In this document: positions 52,382-60,900 of the stretch, piece after piece | Numbering within the stretch: position 1 is the stretch's first letter | Layout: the number at the start of each line of letters is the position of its first letter | NCBI GenBank assembly: GCA_963210315.1 | Contig: OY723237.1 | Coordinates: 2,604,001 to 2,668,000 of the forward strand | Direction: 5' to 3' | From: Rhynchopus euleeides | Lineage: Eukaryota > Euglenozoa > Diplonemea > Diplonemida > Diplonemidae | Length of the DNA: 64,000 nt | Translations under genes and position numbers: made by a program | The notes under the pieces: model-generated | The model's input: the letters and a program-made list of their open reading frames with translations, nothing else | The model's database searches: none | Told to the model about the DNA's origin: nothing

Positions 52382-52406
52382 TTCGCCCCCGGGTAAAAAA
52401 AAAAAA
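52382..52406 (+). mobile_element. 25-bp retroposon end with 12-bp target duplication
   Basis: TTCGCCCCCGGGTA plus a run of about 12 A, bracketed by GCAGTCCCCCGG at 52370-52381 and 52407-52418. With the flank it forms a tRNA T-arm-like stem-loop CCCGG-TTCGCCC-CCGGG. The same CCCCCGGTTCGCCCCCGGGT string occurs at 63494-63513. Confidence 0.5.
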
Positions 52407-52670
52407 GCAGTCCCCCGGCAGGGCTGTTCCTAACTGGGGGGCTTGTTCCCCACTTTCAGGATTCCGAACTTTTTTTCTAAGAATTTTTGTAAGGGGAAAA
52501 AAAGTTTTTTTCTAAGAATTTTGTTAGGGGAATTTTTTTCTAAGGTTGTTTCGCAGAGGAAAAAACTTTTTCTAAGTTTTCCCCAGTCGACAGGGTGCGC
52601 ACAAGGATGGAAGGGAAGTCTGTCCCACGTACCGTTCGCCTTGCTGGCCAACTGGAGAGCCAGACGTTCA

Positions 52671-52720
52671 CTACCGTGGCCTCCGGCGGCTGGGGGGCTC
52701 CGCCCCCCAGACCCCCCTGT
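52671..52720 (+). repeat. dispersed GC hairpin repeat, copy 4
   Basis: CTACCGTGGCCTCCGGCGG with a CTGGGGGGC-TCC-GCCCCCCAG stem and ACCCCCCTGT tail, outside the segmental duplication. Confidence 0.85.
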
Positions 52721-52841
52721 GGCGTACGTCTCGTACTCAAGTCCTTCGAATCCCATCAAGTCGGGGTCCAACCACTCCAGTCGCCTCTGAGGACGCAGCC
52801 AACTCGCACAGAATCTGTACGCCCACACGAACAGATGTTCG

Positions 52842-52893
52842 CTACCGTGGCCTCCGGCGGCTGGGGGGCTCACGCCCGCCCCCCAGACCCCCC
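52842..52893 (+). repeat. dispersed GC hairpin repeat, copy 5
   Basis: As copy 4, with a few extra bases in the loop/right arm (GGGGGCTCACGCCCGCCCCCC). Confidence 0.75.
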
Positions 52894-53625
52894 ATGTAGC
52901 GTGTGCCCGTCCATCTATCTCACTTCCCCGGGTCAGCGCCGCATCCATGAAGCGCTTCTTCGAAGCCTGACTGACATCGGACAGGAGGTCGGGCTTCCCC
53001 ACCTGGGAAGTACACTTGCCGCGTTCGCGACATGCGTGACACGCGACACGCTACCTGAAACGTGAGTGTGCCTTGCTAACACGGGCATTTCAACGGTCTG
53101 CCGACGACCGTTCCCCAAACCCGTAAACCAGCAGTTTTGGAAAATCGGAGAGATCACCCTGCGCTGAATATGGTGCGCACCACTGCAAAATCCCCGGGAG
53201 CTTTTGGGCTTTCAGACCTGAAGGGGCCAGCAGGTGGGTGGCGTCGGGGGCAGCTTTGTAACTGTCCTCCAGCTGCTGGCATGTCCAGCCCTGCGAGAGT
53301 GCCAAGGTGTATTGAGTCCCTGCGGAGCACAACCCCCGATGAGAACGAGTGCCAGATGATCCTCATTCATTTTCAGCTGTAACGCGCATGAGGGGCACTC
53401 TCTGCCGCAAGCATCTCTGGGCATCACTCGAGAGCTGTCAATGATGACGCGGAGAGAAATCAGAGAAAAAGTCCCGCCTGACGGGCACGCGCCTGGAAAC
53501 TGTGGGGGGGCGAGCAAAAATTCCCTTGTAAAAATTCTTAGAAAAAACCTGGTTCCCCGACCCAAAAAACCTGGAAAAAGGGCTCGTTCCCCGCCCAGGC
53601 CTGTCCCCTTTTTTTTTTTTTTTAC

Positions 53626-54080
53626 ATACCCCCTTCTCCGTCCCCCCCCCCCCCCCCTCCCCCCCCAACTCCCCCTCGCGGCAGGCACGGTCGGCCCGGC
53701 GAGTCAGTTCAGTGTTGTCCCTCAACGAGACCCCCTGTCCCCGGCCCTGTGAGCACCACAGCACCAGGGAATAGGCATCCCAACTCACAGGACCCACCGC
53801 CGTCACTGCATGCCCCTCTGCCCCGCGTTTCGTTACCTTCTCTGCCAGGTCACGGGTCCCCCCTCCAGGTGCCCTCCCGCCTCATCCCTTTTTACCCCCG
53901 TCGTTGCCCGTTTTGGCGCCCCCGATAGGCGGACCCAGGGAGCCTCGTCAAAGTGCCATCCCTACAGGAGATCGCCCTGGTTTTGGCCCCCATGAGCACC
54001 ATGGCACCAGTAATCCAGGAAATTTGGCTCCCTGGATCCACCGTCACTGCTATTCTTGTCCTTCTGCATTACCTTTCACG

Positions 54081-54122
<42 letters not shown>

Positions 54123-54839
54123 CCACTTGCCCGTCAGGTGGACCACCGGGTGGGGAGAGAACCGGTGTGAGGCACTTGGGTCCGTCCAGGTGGGCAGGGA
54201 ACCTGGGGGCGGGGGGCCTCAAATCCCTCTCTCTCATGCGCTCTCTGGGCACAATGGCCTGTGTCTCATCCCATCCACCACCAAACCTCCCAGGCACAAC
54301 GAGACAAGGTCTTGACACACATCCTCACTTCCCCAGACCCCGACCGCCCTCTTCCATCCCATGACCCAGTCCGAAGGCAAATAAGCGTGAAAGGTAATGC
54401 AGAAGGACAAGAATAGCAGTGACGGTGGATCCAGGGAGCCAAATTTCCTGGATTACTGGTGCCATGGTGCTCATGGGGGCCAAAACCAGGGCGATCTCCT
54501 GTAGGGATGGCACTTTGACGAGGCTCCCTGGGTCCGCCTATCGGGGGCGCCAAAACGGGCAACGACGGGGGTAAAAAGGGATGAGGCGGGAGGGCACCTG
54601 GAGGGGGGACCCGTGACCTGGCAGAGAAGGTAACGAAACGCGGGGCAGAGGGGCATGCAGTGACGGCGGTGGGTCCTGTGAGTTGGGATGCCTATTCCCT
54701 GGTGCTGTGGTGCTCACAGGGCCGGGGACAGGGGGTCTCGTTGAGGGACAACACTGAACTGACTCGCCGGGCCGACCGTGCCTGCCGCGAGGGGGAGTTG
54801 GGGGGGGAGGGGGGGGGGGGGGGACGGAGAAGGGGGTAT
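53626..54839. repeat. large palindrome: ~457-bp inverted arms around a retroposon 3' part
   Basis: Arm 53626-54083 is the reverse complement of 54382-54839. The spacer 54084-54381 contains a poly-T run (about 54082-54121) and the body of the retroposon family seen at 46039-46308. Read on the minus strand, 54839 down to 54082 is one ~758-bp retroposon with a poly-A tail. The left arm is a second copy of its 5' part in opposite orientation, ending at CACGCTT. Confidence 0.85.
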
Positions 54840-54976
54840 TCACAGCACCTGTGTGTGCTCTACTGCACAAAGGCATCTGGTCTAGGGGGGGGGATCTACC
54901 TCCACTCAAAACTCTACTCTATACTCTACGTAGTCGAGCGGGGACCTGCTCCTTGCAGGTTCGACCACTCTGGCCC

Positions 54977-57900
54977 TCACTGGGTGGCGGCGCCTGTCGC
55001 GCGCGGCGCGGCGCGGCGTGATCCCTGGGACGCTGTCCCCGCTGTCGCGCGACGCATGCCCGCTGCGGTGTACATCCTCGAGTTGAGGTTATTGTACAGC
55101 CTCTGCTCCTCTCTGTCTTGGAGGCGGACCTTGCAACGCCACGCATGCAGGGCTCGCCTCGCGGACTTGAACTCCTCCTCCGGGGAGCCAGGCTCTGGGG
55201 TGAACAGGGCGTCCCATTCAGCCACCGTCTTGGGGACGTCGGCGTCGTCAGCTGGGGTGCCTTTGTCGGCAGCCGTCGCGCTGCGCTTCCTGTCCGGGGG
55301 AGAGGCTGACACGTCACGGTCGGCCTTCCGCTTGCCTGTGTGCTGCGACGCTGAGGGGGCTGGTGCGTTCTCGCTGGTGGAGCCGCCCTGCTGCGCGTCG
55401 GAGGTGGAGTCGGTGGAGGAGGTGGAGGAGGTGGAGGGCTGAGCGGTCGCGTTCGACGAGGGGGCTGGTGCTGTAGAAGCAGAGGGAGAGCCGCCCGAGG
55501 TCGTGTGTGCGTTACCGTCCGTCGCAGCCCCGTCGCCTCCTCGGTCCGGCGGACGGGTACATGTCTCTCCGTCCGACACACAGCCCGTGCACGCTAGGCG
55601 ATTGCAGCCTATGCATTCCCAGTGGGGCGTTCGGGTGTCAAACGGCTGCTCACATCTGACACACAGCACCGACAGTTCGGCTGTCCCCCCGTCTACTCGG
55701 ACCATGTGGAGGCCAGCCTCTGCGCCTCGGCAGCCGGTGGAGACGAGGGGTACGGCCGGTGCGAGGCGGAGCACGAAGGACCGCACCTGCTCCGAGATGT
55801 GGAGTGGGCTGTAGTGCGATGCCTTGAACTTGACACCCGCGACAGGCCCGTACGGCTTCCTCAGGGGGCGGTATATCCGCGGTGCAGTGTCATCAGCGAG
55901 CACGACGATCGGGGAGCCCGTCGCCCGCGCGGCCCCCTGCAGCGTCAGCTCGTCGGCCCACGACGCAACGTTCATGCTGCCGGACTCGCGCATCTGCCGC
56001 GCCCACTCCTCGTAGGAGGGCTCCGCCCTGCTCCTCAGGTCAGCGTGGTCGCCGACCGCCTTCACGACGTACTGCCGCAGGCCGTCTGCAGTCGCGCCGG
56101 CCTCGCCGAGGAGGAACGTGAGGGCGTCGAAGAAGCAGTTCCCGGGGGTGAACCGGAAGTCCTGCACGTCCGGCATCTCCAGCACGCTCTGCTGCTTCGC
56201 GGTGGTGACTCCCGGAAGCGCGTGCTCCCTCGCGGTCAGCCACCGGGTCAGGACATCGTCCGCCGGCTCGGGGGCCGGCCCCGGGGGCGGCGGCGGGGGA
56301 CCGGCGTCCTCGCTGTCGGTGCTGTCCTCGTCGTCATCCATCACCTCCTCCTGCACCACCGTCGTCGGCTCCGTGCGCCCGCACTGGCAGGGGTCCGTGA
56401 CGTGCTCGACACAGTCAGGGCAGCTGGCTCTGAGGCAGTGTACACACCTGCCGTGGGTGTCCTGCGTGGAGAAGTCCGCTTCGCAGAACTGGCAGAACTC
56501 CGTCACGTCCTGCTCCCCCTCCGCCCGCTCAGTTCGCAGCCGCGGGCCCGCGCGTACGGTAGGCCGGGGCCCAGTCGTGCTCCCGCCCACCAACTCCTGC
56601 ACGTCCGCCGGCAGGGTGAGCGCCTGGAAGCGGTCGCCTACTCCCCCGAGGGCGACCGCGGTGGCGATCGGCTTGCACCCGGGGTCGCACACTGTCGGCG
56701 CGCGGTAGTCGCGGAAGACGATGATGTGCCTCCGCAGCACGCACGCCGCCCCGCGAATGAGCACGTCGTCGGCCCACGTCGCTTCGTCTTCCCTCTCGAA
56801 AGCGGACATGCGGCTGGCCCACGCCGCTGGGTCTGCCAGGAGCCCCGACAGTTCGGGGGAGGATCGTACCCGGGCGACGGCCTGTCTGCGGAGTGGCCCT
56901 GCCTCCATCGGGGTCCCTGACGAGGCGAAGCCGTCCGCGAGGGCCACCAGCGCATCCGTGGGCACCCCCCCCGCGCCACCTCCCCCCAGCTGCTGCACCT
57001 GGAACACCGCCGGCAGGAGGTTCCCCAAGCCCCCCATCAGCGAGGTGAAGGACACCCCTACACCGTTGTGGGCAGACCGCCATTCACGCACCAGGTCTTC
57101 CGGCGTCGGCGGCTCGCGGTCTACGGGTTTCTGGGCGGGACGCAGGGGCTCGTCTGAGGGAGGGGGCACCGCCTGGTGGCCTTGTCCCTCCGCGTCGTCC
57201 GGGTCGGTGTCTTCGAATGCAGCACCCTGGCCGACCTGGTCCGGCTCGAACCTGATGAAGTGGTCGGGGTCCAGGGGTGGGGCGGCCTCCACCTCGACTC
57301 TGTCGCGGGCCAGCGACCGGCAAGCCTTCGTAAGCTCCCCGCACTCGAGCAGGGTGGCGCCCAGGGTGTTGTTGAAGGCGGAGTTCACCCTGCACGCGTA
57401 CTCCTGCGTCAGCTGCACTCGGCTCGCTCCTGTCCGCTCCGCCGCAAGGCGCCCGAGCTTCGAGAAGACGGAGTGTGCCGAGGGGGCGAGGCCGCCGAAC
57501 AACTCCATGGCGTAGGGGGCGAACACGAGGCCTCGCGCCGCACACGCGTCCCGGTACTGCCGGTTCTTCGTCGCCTCGCCCTGGGCTGCCGCCGCTCCCG
57601 TGAAACGGGCTGCCGCCTGCACGTAAGAAGCGGCCACGGGGTTCTTGACGGTGATGTCAATGACTCGTGGCCAGATCCTCCTAGTCACGAGGTCGCCCGG
57701 GCGCTGCCCATCCTGCAGGAGATGCAGAGACTCCATCTCGGGGTTCGTGCCCGCCTCCTGTGCCAGGGCGAACAGGGCGTCCCGGGTGGCGTCGTGTCTG
57801 CGGGTTAAAGCCCCGCCCTGGTTGCAGTCGAAGGCGTGGGTTCCCATCTCGTCCAGTTCCCTGCCGCACTTCTCGCAGACGGTATCCGGCTCGAAGAGGG

Positions 57901-60900
57901 GAATGCCAAGGCGGGCGCGTGACACGGCGATCATCTGGCGACCCTCGATGCGGCTGTTCTCCGAGAGCTTCCCCCCGAGGAAAGCGCCGGCGTGGGGCAG
58001 CGACAGCGATCGCAGGCGGGCTCTGTCGTGGGCGTCGGACTCTTCGAACAGCTCGCGGTACTGGCGGCTGACGATCGCGCGGGAGAGTTCCCTCTGCTCG
58101 ACATCCCCCACGGGGGCTTGCGTGGGGTCGCGCCGTTCGTCCTCGTCCACAGCGTTGTTGTGAGCGAGGCAGGTGGTCTCCCATCCCTCCTCATCCCACG
58201 TGAAGTTGGGGTCGAGCTCCCGGCACAAGGAGTGGCCGTTCGCCGTGGACGCCAGGGCGGCTGCATGCCAGTGTTCGGCGGCGCGTCGAATCCCCAGGCC
58301 CCCGAGCCTCACCGGCATGGTGGCCTGCCGCATGACTGATTCCGGCAGCACGTCGTCCTCGAGGGCGAGGATCCGGGCGAGGCACTTCTCCACGGAGGCG
58401 TCGCTCTTCCGGAGGTACTCCGTAACCCCCTTGTGTCCCATAGCCCTCATGTAAAACACGAGGCGGGCGAACCCCTCGCAGTGGCGGAGAAGGGCGAGGC
58501 CGACCTGCTTGTCCTGGAGCTTGGCCAAGGCGTCGAGGTACGGCTGGAACTCCAAGAGCTTCTTGTCCATGTAGCTCTCGCAGAAGGCTGCCGACCCGAT
58601 CGGTGCGCCGAGGAGGGTGAAGTTGCGGCCCGCCCTGTACACGATGCCCACCTTGTCCTCGTCCTCGGGGAGCCGTAGGGAAAAGCCCTCCTCTTCGAGG
58701 GCCTCGAGGGACTGCTCGCAGAGGTCGATCAGCTCGCACTTGCTGAGTTTAACCTCCAGCCCCCTCTCCGTGCTGGCCTGGATGACGTAGTCGAGGGCGG
58801 CTCTGACGGCGCACGCTGGGCCCATGATCACCCCGTCGTCGAGGTAGAACAGCGACCCGTCGAGGTCCGTGCGCTTCTTCAGCTCCTCCGCAATCTCCTT
58901 TATCCCCAATGAGAAGAGGAGGGGCCCGAGGGGGTCGCCTTGCTGCACCCCACACGATGAAGACACCACCCCTTCGCCGTAGGTGAGGGTGGAGGGGGAG
59001 TCGTAACACCACGCGACGAAGGGCAGCAGGCCGGGGATGTGCCTCTCGACGACCTTGAGGAAGGTCCCGCGGTCGATCGAGTTGAACGCGTTGGCGTAGT
59101 CGATCTTGAGGATCACGGCGTCCTCCTTTTCCCTCGAGCGCTCCGCGTACTGCGCCACTACTGACGCCGCGGCCTCCAGCCCCCTCTGCACAGCTACCCC
59201 AACTTGGCGACCCCGCATGAGGATGCGCCGCGCGTCCCCCTTATGACGCGTCGAGAGGAGTTTTGCGGCGAGGCGTCGGAGCGTCTCTCCGCAGGCAATG
59301 GGCCGAACGTCCTCGTCACCCTTCACCAGGGCCGAAAGCTTCGCGCCCCCGAGCACAGGCATCACCTCCTGGGGCACGGCACCCTTGACCATCCGGTTAA
59401 TGACCTGGGTGAGCATGGCCGTCGGCTTGGCTCCCAGCGCATCCTTGCACTCCAGGGCTTGGCGGACGTGGTCTGGACGCAAACCCATCTGCCCGCCCGA
59501 CGACCCGTTGGGGAAGGACTTCACCGCTCGGAAGACGTCAGCCGGCGTGAACGCCTTGCACTTCTCCGCGGGCACGGTCCGCTCCAGGTGGACCGCTCCA
59601 CCCTCCGGGTGTTTGCCCTGCAGCTTCTTCAGGGTCTCCGTCGTGCTGGGGGCGACTTTGGCCGGGACGAGGTGCTTGTGGGCTGCTGAGACCCGGTTCT
59701 GCCGCGCCAGTTGACCGACCCGCCGCTCCCATCTCTCCTCATCGGACAAGCGCGGCGGTGCGCTCCCGCGGGACCCCGTGCCCCCCTGGCGCTTGCTGGC
59801 CTCGCGGGCCTCCTCCCAGAGCGTGGCGTACTCGCCCCTCTTCCACCGGTCGAAAACCTTCTGGCGCTCGCGGAGGGTGACCTTGCTCTTCGCTCCCCCC
59901 ATCCTCGCCGAGCGGAGGAGGACGAGCGGGGCCATGAGGAGGATGGTCCACGCTGCGACGGAGTTGCGTGCGGCGGTCTCCCGTGCGGCCTCGCTGAGGG
60001 CCGCGGTCCATGCCTTGACGAGCGGCTTTGGCACCTTTTCCCAGACCCGGATGTTGTGCCGGCGGAGTTCCTCGACGGAGGGGAGTTCCCCAGCCGGGAT
60101 GTCCGCCCCCACGGCCTGCGCCTCCGGCTCGGGCTCGAGGTCTTTGCGGCAGGCGGTGCAGGACTGGTGGTCTCCAAGCGTGATCACCTTATCGCACTTG
60201 AGGCACTGGGCGAATTTGAGGGCCCGGAGCGTCCCCCTGCTCAAGACGTCCCCCTTCTCGAGGTGTCGGTTGAGGTGATCCTTCATCGACGTCGGCAGGA
60301 TGGGGATGCCCGCCTGCATGAGGGACGTCCTGCAGGAGTCGTGCGGGCAGTACAGCCTGGCAGTGGAGCGCTCGACCAGCTTTGACCCCACGTCGAGCTC
60401 CTCCTGCCCCTCAGCAGTCTGCAGCTCCGCCATCCTCGCGTTGGACCGCGTGAGGAAGGCCGGCTCGGCTCTGTTGACCAGCCCGTGCAGCTCGGCCCGC
60501 GGGATGCTGACACCCTCGAAATGCTGCCCCGTCAGGGCTATCACCCTGGTCTTCTGCAGAAGCTCCTTGTCGGGCACCTTCGCTGGGCGGATGGAGACGA
60601 TGGGGTGCTCGCCGCCCTGGACCACGACGATGTGAATGCTCCACACCCTGGCCGCGAGTTGCAGCGCGAGGTGATCCATCCAGCTGCTGGGCCTGGCGAG
60701 GTTGGCTGCATAGGCGAGGTGTTGGGCCTTGTCTCCGCCGAAAAGGTCTGTGAGTGCCTGCAACTTCTTCGCAGCCTCCGAGAGGTCCTGGCGCCTGAGT
60801 GCGATGTCTGCTGCGGGGACCCCGATGGCGAAGAAACCGCAGTCGCCCTGCGCCGCGTTGGGCACGCGGGTCGCCCCGAAATCCCTGAGGAGGTCATCAA

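Larger units (their letters stand above)
52187..53625. other. spacer between retroelements, no gene recognised
   Basis: Contains a micro-retroposon (52382-52406), three TTTTTTTCTAAGAATTTT-type repeats near 52470-52560 with a related inverted copy near 53517-53555, and two GC hairpin repeats. No plausible reading frame. Confidence 0.5.

Noticed and set aside
52382..52406. tRNA gene suggested by the GGTTCG T-arm-like loop
   Set aside because: No acceptor, D or anticodon arm can be drawn around it, and the T-loop lacks the usual A58; kept only as a retroposon tail.
55622..56920. 432-codon plus-strand frame
   Set aside because: Antisense shadow of the element II C-terminal OTU modules.
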